Source: Bagarius yarrelli | Lineage: Eukaryota > Chordata > Actinopteri > Siluriformes > Sisoridae | Reading direction: 5' to 3' | Length of the DNA: 64,000 nt | Assembly (NCBI GenBank): GCA_005784505.1 | Contig: VCAZ01000008.1 | Location: forward strand, 4,327,763 to 4,391,762 | Part shown: positions 47,975-62,603 of the stretch, one piece after another | How the letters are laid out: every line of letters begins with the position of its first letter | Position numbering within the stretch: the stretch's first letter is position 1 | Position numbers and translations under genes: made by a program | The notes under the pieces: model-generated | The model's input: the letters and a program-made list of their open reading frames with translations, nothing else | What the model was told of the DNA's origin: nothing | Databases searched by the model: none

Positions 47975-51367
<3,393 letters not shown>

Positions 51368-51615
51368 CGTGTCTGGCAGAGATCAGTCATCTTGCAATAT
51401 GTTTGTACATATTTTTTTTTTTGTTTCACTGCAATGCCCTTTTAGCAGTATTGAGCTTGAATACATACTTTTTTTTATTGTTGTTTCCTTACAGAACACA
51501 GTTAAACATTTTTAAGTTGGACCATTGAACAAAATGGGAACAAAAATTCGATTTTTAACTGAGTTTATGATCAGCACATGCAATCTACAATATTGTTAAG
51601 TTTTCCATGAATAAA
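51368..51615 (+). other. polr2g: polr2g 3' UTR and polyadenylation signal
   Basis: AT-rich sequence after the TGA. The first AATAAA is at 51610-51615, giving a UTR of about 250 nt. Confidence 0.6.
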
Positions 51616-53040
51616 TTGATATATAATTGTTTAAAAATTCAGCAAAAAGAAAGCATTTTGCTTTCTGGGAATTTTTATGAGGAACTATTATCACTGTGTT
51701 TATTCCACCGTCTGTTAACAACATTTTTTTGAAAGCTGAACCTGCTTTTTTTTGGTATAAACATTTTACATTATTGTCATTGGTTTAAATGACTAAGGCG
51801 ACTTCTATGTTTATCTTACACCTGTGCTATACCAACTCTACTAACCTGTTCATAAATTGCATTATTTGGTGACTGTGGGCTTTGTGAAAATACATGATTG
51901 TGTATTCTTTTATAAACAAGTCTGGTAAACATAACTATTTGTGTTCTTTTTTTGCATGTTTGTTTAATCAAATGAAGTAGATAAGACCTGTGTCACATTC
52001 TCTATAATGTGTTTTGTAAGTGAAGAAAAACCTATGATGGATATACATTAATCAATAAGGAGAAAGGTTGGCCTTGTAATCCCAGTTTGTTACAGTTTAT
52101 TGCCATTACCATATCCTATTTTTTGGAATATTGACAAGGGCAACTACTTTGTGAAGATCAGAATTATTTTTAAGCAAAGGCCGGTATTTTAGGCTTAATT
52201 CATGACAAGAGAATTCAAGCGGGTCAGTATCCATTATGTGGACCAGGGACCACACGTACTGTATCATTTGGGAAAAGTACACAAATGAACTATCAAATGA
52301 ATATGAAGTCCAAAGGGTTCAACTGCACCAAGACAACAAGAAGAGGACTCATGACGGAACTGTCAGGTACCAGAATATAAACTATCCACCAGATCGCTAT
52401 AAGGATAAAATGGTAAAAGTCTTTAAAGGGCAAAATGTGACTGGACTAAATGCTCAGTGTTATACTGTATATGACAAATAGTAAGGCCTTTTATAATAAG
52501 AACACTCAACTATGAACATAGGGGAAACAGTTTTGGTGAAAAATACTGCTTGTGCACTTTATGAAGTTTATTATTATGTAAAAGAATTGAAAACCTAAAA
52601 ACTAAGAAAGTTAAGCTTGGTTGCAACTGTGTCTTCTAGGGGGTACTGTATGCTTTTGGATTAATAATAAATTCCAGAATTTTATTATGTAAAATATCAC
52701 CACCGCTATTATTACTACTGCTTATTTTACTACTACTACTACTAATAATAATATTAGTGGTTTTTCATATAACAATCTGCAATTTTAACAAGGGTCAGTA
52801 ATCTAATATAACAATACAATAATTAATTGTAAAAATTAATGATGAATAAGGATAATATTAAATATTTAATACTCAAATTATAAATATATTTTTTATTCGT
52901 ACAGTTAATTGATTGTATAAGTGTATATAAAATTTGTAACTGCACACTTTTCCTGTAAACTAAAGAATCCAAAGTTACATATAAATCGTAGCAAAATATT
53001 TCTTATTTAAGCGCGAGTGCTAAAATAAAAAGCCATTTGG
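51616..53040. other. polr2g-eef1g spacer, no gene
   Basis: AT-rich DNA with short ACT/AAT tandem words near 52722-52750. An 81-codon frame at 52236-52481 has no recognisable product. Confidence 0.5.
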
Positions 53041-53130
53041 TCGCTATATCTGACGTATTATTCCTGCGACCTACACCTGCTATACGACATCAACGCGCGC
53101 TCTCGCTCTTCCTTTTTCTCTTCCCTAAAG
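53041..53130 (+). promoter_or_regulatory. eef1g promoter and TOP-like leader
   Basis: A pyrimidine-rich run (ctcgctcttcctttttctc, about 53102-53120) lies just before the ATG, matching the 5' terminal oligopyrimidine leader of translation-apparatus genes, whose translation responds to mTOR. AAGATGGCGGC spanning the start codon is a perfect YY1 motif. The leader is therefore very short. Confidence 0.6.
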
Positions 53131-56100
53131 ATGGCGGCAGGGGTGAGTAAGATGGGAGAAATCCGGTTTTCAGCGTTAGCCTTAAGCCTGTGCTTACAAT
53201 CGTATAGCTATCAAGTCCATCCGTTTTAGTATTGAGTTTGTTGTTTAAAAATAATTTTTTGCAGTATGTATTTAGGCCAAATCACTGTTTATTTTTATCA
53301 ATAAACATAAAGAATGGGAAGCTAGCTGGGGTTAGCACTGTGGCTCTACATTTGTGCCACGTTACACCGGAACACGCATATTACGCCTAATGACTATAAA
53401 CGTCTAAATTTCAATTCGTACTGACTTCAGTTACTATGTTCAAATCGTAATATTTATGTTGCCTAATAAATAACAGTTTTGTGTCTATTTCGGCTTTCAT
53501 ATTAGCTGTGTGATGTTAGCTATGTCAGACTAAAAGTCTTTACACACATTTTCACACATTTAAAAAAAAAACGTCCTCACGTTTTGTCAAACACGTTTTC
53601 AAAACTTTCGTCTGTTAAAAGAAAAATTAAACTGGGTTTAATTTTCTTTTGCGTTTTTTTACTTCCTTAGCAAGCATTTTGAGGTTTTTTGACAATTCAG
53701 AGCCACCGTACAAGCGAAAGCGCAGCTTGGCGTCTGTTTCTTTGTCCATATTTTTACTGTCAGTCTGTGTTAAGGAACAATTAGTGTGCAGAAATTGATG
53801 GTCGTCTGTTTTAATATGTGGCTCCAGTATTGCCACTAAAATAAACTTTAAATCTCAAAGATTTTTAGGTGAACAAAATTTTGCACTTTAGTGTGTAAAG
53901 AACTTAAGGTTGCATCCTAATGCTACTTCACATGCATGTGCACTGTGTTAACCTTAAAACAAAGGCAATTTAGACATTTAGTTAACCATAATGTCTAACA
54001 AGTCGTTTAATTTTAAATTGAAGCCTTTGTAGTTATGACCTGGTGATTTTTATCACCTGGTATTGTTTATACTTGATAGATTTAATTTATTATAGTAATC
54101 CTACTTACCATTTTAGACAAACTAGCTTTTTGTCAGCTCTTAAATAAAATTGTCCTTGTTTTAGACGTTTTAACCTTGCAATGGCTCTCTTTGTGCTAAG
54201 CTCATGGTTTTATGTGATCAATATATTGCTGTCCACAGACTCTTTACACGTACCCTGAGAACTGGAGGGCTTTCAAGGCCCAGATTGCAGCCCAGTACAG
54301 CGGGGCTCGTCTGAAGGTGGCAAGCTCCCCCCCTGCCTTCACCTTTGGGCAGACGAACCGCTCCCCTGCTTTTCTTAACAACTTTCCCTTAGGCAAGGTT
54401 GGCATATGTTCTGTTCCATTCTGTCTGAATCTACAATTGGATTTTAGAGGTTGTCTTACTGATTGTTTACTGTTCTGTCCATAGGTTCCAGCTTACCAGG
54501 GTGATGATGGTTTCTGTCTGTTTGAGAGTAATGCCATTGCTCATTACCGTAAGCATCACTTTTTGCTGCAAATTTGTAGCTTAGAGTACAGCTACTGCTT
54601 TTCGAATTCCCTTTTCAACAGTTATTTTCACATGTAACATTGTATTCTGATTCCAGTTAGCTTAAAAGTCCAGTAAGAATAAAAATGCTTCATGTATTTA
54701 CCAGTCAGAAAAAAATAGCTATTTTCAATGTAAACATGATGCTTTAAATGTACATCCACCTGTATGTAAGCCTGGTTTTCACTTAATTTCCTGTTAATTT
54801 ACATTAAATACTTTTACAAAATGACTGGCGTGTGGAAGCCTATGTAAAAAATATATATATTTGTTTCAGGTTGCTAAATTCCAGTAGCACATCTCTATTC
54901 TGGCAGTCTTTACTACCGCCCTTCATCCATTGCAGGGTACTGAAACAGCGCTTTGTAATGGATCACTGCTACTAAACACTTAGCTTCTTGCCCATTTTCT
55001 TCCTAAAAGTTACTAGCAACAGCACTCACTTGTGTTGCTTGATAAAGGGCAGCACAATCCCCACATGTGATTAAGTAATGCATCTCCATGTTTACAGGAT
55101 GGAAAATGTGGGATATAAACCTTATGATGTGACAGACAAGCTGTATGAATGTCTCAATTATTCTGATTAAAAGCTAACGAGAAAATTGAGTATCATTTAA
55201 AAAAAAAAAGTTTTTCTCTAGTCAAAATTATTGCTAATAAGCTAGTCTATAGATTGCAAATGTTTAGTTTGGGCTAAACTGCAACTCTGTTTACTAAAAG
55301 GGGATCTGACGTAAAGCAGCAAATCTATTTTTGATGGGCATCATGTAGGAGCCACCCAATCAGAAGACTTTGTTTGCCATATGCATCAAAAATGTACTCT
55401 TTCGTTTGTGGGCATGTGGTTTAAGGCTGAGGCTTCTAACTTGCTTTCTGGTGTTACAAAATGCTACCTATTTCCCACCAACTGCCCAGTGTGCAGTGTG
55501 TAAATATTTTGCCCAGGCTGTGGGCAGTATTTTTATGCATGTCTTTATTCTGCTTTTTTGGTAGTGAGCAATGATGCCCTGCGTGGAAGCACTCCTCAAA
55601 CCAGTGCTCAGGTACTGCAATGGGTCAGCTTTGCTGATTCTGAGATCATCCCTCCAGCTAGCACCTGGGTCTTTCCAACTCTGGGAATTATGCAGTTCAA
55701 CAAACAGGTCTATAGTTTTCTGTTTTGCTTCTGGAATTGTATTCCTCCTGTTTCAAAGGTGTTAATTTTTTTTTTTTCTGGCTTAATTGTGTCTAGGCCA
55801 CAGAACAGGCCAAGGAGGAGGTGAAGCGTGTGCTTGCTGTTCTGAACCAGCACTTAAACACTCGCACTTTTCTGGTTGGTGAAAGAGTCAGTCTGGCTGA
55901 TATCACTGTGGCGTGCTCTCTACTCTGGCTCTACAAGCAGGTAATATATTTTTAAAGGTGATTTTATTTATTTATTTTTTCCAGTCCAGATTTGTCACCA
56001 GGCGCTGCTTAAAAACGCTGGCCTGTGGGACGTTGCTTTTTGTTGTAATTGCACTTCCAATTCAGCTGTGCCATTGTGTAAATGTAAATAAAAAAAATAC

Positions 56101-59100
56101 AATTGCAAATGACATGCAATTCCTGGTTGACTCCTATTCAATTAAAAACGCCACAAAAACAAGATGTACAATGCTTAAACTGCAAACGTTAATTTTACAT
56201 TTGATAACTGCAACACGTTCTAAAAGAGCTGGAACAGGGCCTGTCTAGCAGCCGTACTCTTGCAACAAACTCACCCTGTTACATGCAGAATGTGGCTTGG
56301 TATTGTCTTGCTAAAATAAGCTGAGACATCCATGGAAAAAACTTTGTAGCTATGGTGCCTTCACAGATGTGAAAGTTACCCATGCCATAGGCAGTAACGC
56401 ACCCCCATACCATCACAAATGCTGGCTATTAAACTTCATGCTGATAGCAATCTGGATGATTCTTTAACCCAGAGGACTCGATGTCCCTAATTTCCAAAAA
56501 CAATTTGAAATGTGGACAGGTCAGACCACAGCACACACTTGCATTTGGCATCAGTCCATTTTAGATAGGCTTGGACCCAGAGAGTCTGGCGGTGTTTCTG
56601 GGTGTTGATGTATAGCCTGTGCTTTGCATGGTACAGATTTAACTCGCACTTGTAGATGTGATGAACTTTGTTAACAGACTGTTTTTCCGAAGTGATTGAA
56701 ACCATGTGGCAGTATCCTTTACCGAATGATGTCTATTTTTAATGCAGTGCCATCTGAGGGATCAAAGGTCAGGTCACACTATTCAGTGTTGGTTTTCGGC
56801 TTTGCTGCACATGTGCCGAGATTTATCTGAATCTTTTAATATGACCTGTAGATGAGGAAATAAATTCTATACAATCGTTCAAGTACAGCGTTGTTCCTAA
56901 ATGATTAATCTATTTGCTTAAGCAATTGTTCAAGTGGTGAACTGTGCCATATCCTTGCTTGTGAATGACTAAGCCTTTTTTAGGGATCCGCCTTTTATAC
57001 TCATTCATGTTGCTCACCTGTTTTAAGTTAACTTATTCGCCTGTGGAATGTTCCGAACTGTTTTTTTGGCGCATTCTCTAACTTTCCTGGTTTGTTTAAA
57101 CATTAGAATTTTTTTTAATGTTTTTAATTGAATATAGGCCAGCAAGGATTTTTAGGATTTTTTTTAATTTAAACATCCTAACTTTAACTTGGAATTTTGA
57201 ATTAGTTCGTACTTGAGGGGAAAATAAAGATGGACATCAATCTGATTAAATCACTGTACCAGATGATGCATTTTCCGATGGAAGGACTTAAATATTTTAG
57301 CTATGACTAGTCAGTTAAAAACTGTTAAATACAAGTACGTTTGTGCTCTAAAATGAAAGGTAGACACAAAGATGCATTTCTGCTAATATTAAGGGATGAA
57401 ATAATGCCCTCAGTTGAATTGTAGAAAACACTACACTACTGAGCATTGTATTTGCTTTGCTTTATGATTATAGGAAAGTATTTTATTATATCTTTATCAT
57501 ATTTTTCGGTTTGTTGTGTTTTTGGGTACTTGGTTATTTGGAAATGAATGCCAATCAGCTGGGCTGTTAAACTGACTGTCCCTAAACTATTCTGCTGATG
57601 TCTTGAAGAGACATGAAATTAGTTTAATTAAAGCTGTAATTTATTAGTTGGGCTTGTTTTTATTGTAAGTTGTTTAAACGAGTCTTTAGTAACAAGGTAA
57701 GACTCGTCATTATTTCTGATTTAGGCCAAAATGCAGTGTGCTAAATCCATTTTTTTTGCATACAAATTGTCTATAGTACAATGGCAATAAAAGCCTTTTT
57801 TCCCCGTGCCTAGACCATATTTTATAGTTTTTGTAACTATGCAAAGTTCTAAAAGCCCAGTCATATTTTTCATGAGCAGAAAATTTTAAATACAACTAGA
57901 TGTGGGGAACTGTTCCTTCAGACCTCTTTGTTGGTGCAAATAATGCTTGCAAATGTCCTATAAACATTAGGCTGTCCTGCTTAGTCCAGGGGAGTCCAAA
58001 CTTGGTCCTGGAGGGCAAGTGTCCTGCAGGGATTAGCTCCAACTTGCCTCAACATACATATATAGTATACCTAGCAAAATCCTGACTAGTTATTTGGTTA
58101 AGGTGTATTTGATTAGGGTTGGAGCTTAACCCTGCAAGACACCGGCCCTCCGGGACCGAGATTGGACACCCCTGGCTTAGCCTGTTGCATTTTCAGAACA
58201 TGTTTAGGCTAAGTTAAGAAATAAAAAACAGATCTCTGCAAGTTTATTTATTTAGAAAAAGCTTGTCAAGTGGTAATAAGAATTCCTATTTCTTAAAAGG
58301 TTTTGGAGCCTGCCTTCCGTCAGCCTTACCCCAATGTCAATCGCTGGTTTGTGACCTGCATCAACCAGCCCCAGTTTAAAACAGTACTTGGAGAGGTCAA
58401 GCTCTGTGAGAAGATGGCTCAGTTTGATTGTAAGATCCTATAATTTACTTACACCTTTGGTTACTTTGGGATAATCAATTATTGAATTGATATATTTCCA
58501 GGCAAATAGCAGAATGCCCAGTAATTAGATTTTTTTAATCATTTTTAAAACATGTAAATGTTAAATTTAATCGTTTATTTTAGTAAGAAAATTATAGTTT
58601 TAAATTGTATAATTATGCTGCACTTTGAAGTTATTTTTTTTACAAATTAACATTAAACTTCAAGCCTCAGGTGGCAGTTTAGCTTATTTGACCAGAAATG
58701 CACACAAGTTTCACCTTGGCCTGTAGAATTATGCCAATTTCCTGTTCTATTCCTTTCCTCTCTAGCTAAGAAGTTTGCTGAAAACCAGCCCAAAAAAGAG
58801 ACTCCACCAAAGAAGGAGAAAGCTGGTAAGGAGGCTGGTAAGCAGCAACCACAGCAACAACAAGAGAAAAAGGAGAAGAAAAAAGAGGAGAAAAAACCTG
58901 CCCCTCCAGCTGAGGAGATGGATGAGTGTGAAGCTGCACTTGCTGCTGAACCAAAAACCAAGGACCCATTTGCTCACCTTCCGAAGAGGTTAATTTTTTT
59001 TTAATTTGTTTTACTTCATATACTGGTTTTGAAATTCTGATTACCATATTACCTTGCACTACACAAATGTGTAATGGTACATAATAGTGCAGGTTTTTTT

Positions 59101-60051
59101 TTTTTAAACCCTGAACTTTATTAATTTCCCAGCTCATTTGTATTGGATGAGTTTAAGAGAAAATACTCTAATGAGGACACACTTACTGTGGCTATCCCGT
59201 ACTTCTGGGAAAACTTCGACCGTGAGGGCTTCTCTATCTGGTACAGCGAATATCGCTTCCCAGAGGAGCTGACTATGACCTTCATGAGCTGCAATCTTAT
59301 CACGGGTATGTACAGGCCATGCTAACAGCAACTTTTTTTTTTTTTTTTTTTTCTCCATTTCATTATAAAACAAACTTCCTGTAATTTTCTAAGTAATGCA
59401 GTGTTAAATCTGTGATCAAGAATATACACTTTGTTTGTGTAGACAGATCACTAATAGTTAAACAACAGTTTTGGTGTTAGAAAAAAAGGCACATAAACTG
59501 CTTTATATAACTGAATATCATTGATGGATATCGATTTAATATCTGGGCATGTACTGTTGTGCGCGTTTGGATTAAGACCGTGTGATTAATTCACCTTGTT
59601 TTGTTTTAGGAATGTTCCAGCGTCTTGATAAACTGCGGAAGAATGCTTTTGCTAGCGTCATTCTGTTTGGCACGAACAACAACAGTTCTATCTCTGGCAT
59701 TTGGGTGTTCAGAGGCCATGATCTAGCTTTCACTGTAAATCCATTTACCTTTTGCTCTTGATTTTGGGATTATTTTTATATTTAGCAACAGCAAGGCTGT
59801 TTGCAGTGTTCAAACTGAATGAGTTCTTCAATGTTTTTTTTTTTTTTGTCTGTGCCAATAAGGATAAATTCACAATTGTTTTCTTGTTTCAGCTGTCTGA
59901 AGACTGGCAGATTGACTACGAGTCCTATAACTGGCGCAAGTTGGATGTGGACAGCGAAGAATGCAAGACCATGGTGAAGGAATACTTTGCATGGGAGGGT
60001 GAATTCAAGCATGTAGGCAAACCTTTTAGTCAGGGCAAGATCTTCAAGTGA
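53131..60051 (+). CDS. eef1g: Eukaryotic translation elongation factor 1 gamma
   Basis: Ten coding exons: 53131-53142, 54239-54397, 54485-54548, 55565-55707, 55797-55940, 58300-58429, 58766-58988, 59133-59305, 59610-59734, 59893-60051. Phases join into one frame of 443 residues, close to the vertebrate norm (~437-442). eEF1Bgamma is the structural subunit of the cytosolic eEF1B complex that recharges eEF1A with GTP. Residues ~2-85 form a GST-N-like thioredoxin fold (TLYTYPENWRAFKAQIAA), ~88-216 a GST-C helical domain, ~220-280 a Lys/Glu/Pro/Gln-rich linker, and ~281-443 the conserved eEF1G C-terminal domain (FWENFDREGFSIWY; ending HVGKPFSQGKIFK). The first coding exon encodes only MAAG and ends at a GTGAGT donor; the rest of the amino terminus lies beyond a 1.1-kb intron. 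Intron 5 (2.4 kb) holds two DNA-transposon relics. No frame disruption. Confidence 0.97.
53143..54238 (+). other. eef1g intron 1
   Basis: 1.1 kb, with an antisense open frame at 53627-53836 described separately. First introns of such genes often carry regulatory sequence, but no clear motif cluster was seen. Confidence 0.5.
53627..53836 (-). other. Unassigned antisense reading frame in eef1g intron 1
   Basis: A 69-codon minus-strand frame whose product is rich in charged residues and ends with a very basic stretch (KKRKRKLNPV, stop). It lacks the low-complexity look of most chance frames here. Just upstream on its strand is 'gtttattttag', a fair splice acceptor; a second acceptor-like 'ccttaacacag' lies inside. 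No family recognised, and its first codon is GTG. It may be a small exon, a retrocopy fragment or chance. Confidence 0.2.
54549..55564 (+). other. eef1g intron 3, no gene
   Basis: About 1 kb. The portion 54880-55170 is of higher complexity and contains a small stem (agcaaca/tgttgct near 55015-55040) but no convincing snoRNA boxes. Confidence 0.45.
56050..57100 (-). mobile_element. Degenerate Tc1/mariner-type DNA transposon, antisense to eef1g
   Basis: The minus strand preserves a 72-codon piece of transposase (56487-56705) ending with WSD followed by LSTFQIVFGN; WSD(E)S is the region of the first catalytic aspartate in IS630-Tc1-mariner transposases. Adjacent noncoding words ('atcagtccattttagat', 'ggcggtgtttctgggtg') belong to a very abundant fish repeat. 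Stops and frameshifts make it inactive. Ends not resolved. Confidence 0.65.
57985..58174. mobile_element. Short foldback DNA element with target-site duplication
   Basis: Begins 'tccaggggagtccaaactt' and ends with the inverse 'gattggacacccctg'; the inner arms also pair (gctccaact against gggttggagc). It is flanked by 6-bp direct repeats gcttag at 57979-57984 and 58175-58180. No coding capacity. A very common fish intronic element. Confidence 0.75.
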
Positions 60052-60170
60052 GCAGTGATGGCACGTACCAACTATCGACACCTGAATTAAAGGACACGTG
60101 TGGGTGGATAGAAAAGGAACTGAAGTGTCTAGTTGGGGGTTGTTACTTTGTTGAGGGGGAAAAAAATAAA
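60052..60170 (+). other. eef1g: eef1g 3' UTR and polyadenylation signal
   Basis: Short UTR after the TGA. AATAAA at 60165-60170 is the first canonical signal. Confidence 0.65.
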
Positions 60171-61000
60171 AATACTTTTCACCATCTCTTGCTGTGTTTT
60201 TTTTTTTTTTTTTTTTATAAAAACTGGAACATTTTTTTTTTGTGCTAAATTTTAGTTTCGGTTCAAATGTAAACACACGAGTCTTTTCGAGTAGTTGAAA
60301 GTGAAAATTGTAAATGGTACCATACAAAATCTCTTCACTTGTTAAAGGGCCCAAAAAATATAAACGTTGGACAGTAGAGTTTCAACTTTCGGCAATATGC
60401 TATGTTGCGGCTTTCCAGCTGCTCCCCATTGCACACTTTCGTGAGAAAGTTACTTTGTGAAAGTTAGCACAGGGCAGTTCCCATTACACCTCTCCCAGTA
60501 CACACCCATTTGGAACCACACCCTATTTTCTGCAATGGTTTTAAAATATGTAATTGTTTTGGAATAACATGCATATGTTGCTGTGAAACGGCAGGGGGCG
60601 CTCAAAGCTACACGAAAGAGGCGGTGTAGTTGCTCCTAAAATGGAGACCAACTTCTAAAACCTGAAGTTACTGAGGTTGTTTTTAAAATGGAGTTTATAA
60701 AGGGCTTTAAAAAAAGAGGAGCATGTTTTAACTTTACAGATTTTAGGAAGTCCAGATGCATCTTTTTCCACAAGGAAAAATTTTTCCTGGAACAAATCTT
60801 TTTTCAACTATCTGTACCCCACTATAATAGTTTTAGAAACAGTGGTTAAAAAAATGTCATTTTAATTAAATGTATGCAAGCATGAAGTATTGATAGTTGC
60901 TAAGAGACAATTGTTTTAACAATCATGTGCAGGATACATGATAATAGGACTTGACCATCTTCCTGTCATATAACAGCAGGATGATGCATGCTGTTGCAAG
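60171..61000. other. Downstream flank of eef1g, no gene
   Basis: T-runs at about 60198-60216, then mixed-composition sequence of possibly repetitive origin, including a CTCF-like motif at 60588-60601. No coding signal. Confidence 0.45.
60588..60601 (+). promoter_or_regulatory. CTCF-like site downstream of eef1g
   Basis: ACGGCAGGGGGCGC matches 12 of 14 positions of CCASYAGRKGGCRS, with the strongest part of the core (GCAGGGGGCGC) intact. With the sites at 46.3-47.5 kb it would bracket the polr2g-eef1g pair. Motif match only. Confidence 0.4.
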
Positions 61001-62560
61001 TATTGCTTGCAAGTTTAGGGCTACATTTTAGACAAAGTAACATCTATGTCAAGTAATAACACCAGGTTCTTAATTATTATAAGAACCTGTTGTCGCACTA
61101 ACATTAAGCTATAGACACCTAAAGCATGTTTGTAGTGCAGACAAGGAATAAAAACTCTCCTGGAGTGGGAATGAATAAACTAACCACAAGCGAAGATAAA
61201 CACTCCAGGAAGCAGCATGTTCCAGACGTTAAACCAGTATAAATACAATGAATGCTCATGAAGTTAGCCTGACTGTTTACCCCTAAGCATACAGTAGTTT
61301 GCATAAAAAAGGCATGTCCGCTGACACACCCTGGAGCCTGGTGGAGTCAGAAGTAAGACTGCAAACCACAGAAACAAGTCATGACATTCCAGTTCAATCC
61401 CCTGTGTATAAGCACGTCTTTATGCCCTATAGACAATGTTTACTTTTACAATTAGTTACCTTTTTTGCAAAAATCCTGAGTTCTTGCAAGTGCATGAGTT
61501 TTACACATATTGCAAGCATTTGAAAGCACTGTTCTTGCATTGATACGCATATATACTTGCTACCAGTTCAGCGAAATGCTCCTTCATACACTGAAACCTT
61601 AGGGCATCCCAGCCTTTGAATGTTTGTAAGTCTATCTGTATTTTTAGATTTTATACATGGTTAATGAGATACAAAATTTCTACAGCTTTTATTTATTGTA
61701 ATTTTACAGAGGTTTATCCTATTTAAAAATATACAAACGACTACTTTAGAACAAACATTAAAGCAATTCATTAATTGTAAGGAAGTCTTAATCCTGCACC
61801 TGTAATCACAAAAGGTCACTGTTCCGTGTTGTAGTTTTCAGGAGGTGGCGTGTTGCACGAGCCTGTGCAGGGAGAGGCTGGATTTCATCAGCTTTAGCAA
61901 ACACTTTAAATGGTATAGCTCTACATTTAATAGAAATAATATAATAGTTATCAAGGCTGCAAGCTTTATGACACAGAGGTCATGATTCTATTCGAAAAGT
62001 AGGGACCTAGCATGCTTCTGCAGATTAAACCCACAAGGACAATTTTTTAAAAATGACTCTCCTATATTTTGTATTTTGTGAGTCTGAAGATATGTTTGGA
62101 CTATCTGAGGACCTGTATTAAAGCTCTACTATACCAAAATAAATAATTTGCCTTGGCACCATCTTCAGGTAGAGCTGAGATGAAACGTGCTGCAACATAA
62201 GACGAAAATATTTTTTTATATTTAGCAACGGCAATGCTATAAAGAAAATAATCAAAATTTTGAATGCAACGCAAAGACAAAAAAAGATTCCTGCTATTTT
62301 TTGTTTTGTCTAATCGTATGCAAAATATCTCACTACACTATATGCTCAGCTCTCACTTTCAACCTGCTTTAACTATTCACATTTAAATGGATTCATCTTG
62401 AAATTTACACGCATTAAACACTGTAGCCAATATATGTACTTATATTCAAGTGCCTACTTCAGCATAACCAGTATCACAACCTACTGTGCTTAGCTTAGAA
62501 GAGAAACTTGCTTAACTTGCTTAAGATATTCCACCAAAGTTGGTGCAATATATATCAACT
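61001..62560. other. Intergenic DNA, no gene
   Basis: Mixed then AT-rich sequence. An imperfect palindrome 'aggttcttaattattataa' followed by 'gaacct' occurs near 61063-61088. No gene recognised. Confidence 0.45.
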
Positions 62561-62568
62561 ATGTATAC

Positions 62569-62603
62569 ATATATATATATATAGATATATATATATATAT
62601 ATA
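62569..62603. repeat. (TA)n microsatellite
   Basis: TA dinucleotide run interrupted once by 'ga' near 62583. Confidence 0.85.

Larger units (their letters stand above)
55941..58299 (+). other. eef1g intron 5 with transposon relics
   Basis: 2.4-kb intron containing a degenerate Tc1/mariner-type element (about 56050-57100, antisense) and a short foldback element (57985-58174). The rest is AT-rich. Confidence 0.6.

Noticed and set aside
52236..52481. 81-codon frame between polr2g and eef1g
   Set aside because: Product not recognised, no splice or promoter context, AT-rich surroundings.
54880..55170. Possible intronic snoRNA in eef1g
   Set aside because: A CTGA word and a UGAUGUG word near 55120-55170 look like D and C boxes, but the C box deviates, spacing is short and no closing stem forms.
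58653..59137. Minus-strand frames opposite eef1g exon 7
   Set aside because: They mirror the Lys/Glu/Gln-rich coding repeats of eEF1G, giving Phe/Leu/Ser/Cys-rich shadows.
59782..60354. 190-codon minus-strand frame over the last eef1g exon
   Set aside because: It is antisense to a conserved coding exon and runs into poly-A/T tracts, so a shadow frame.
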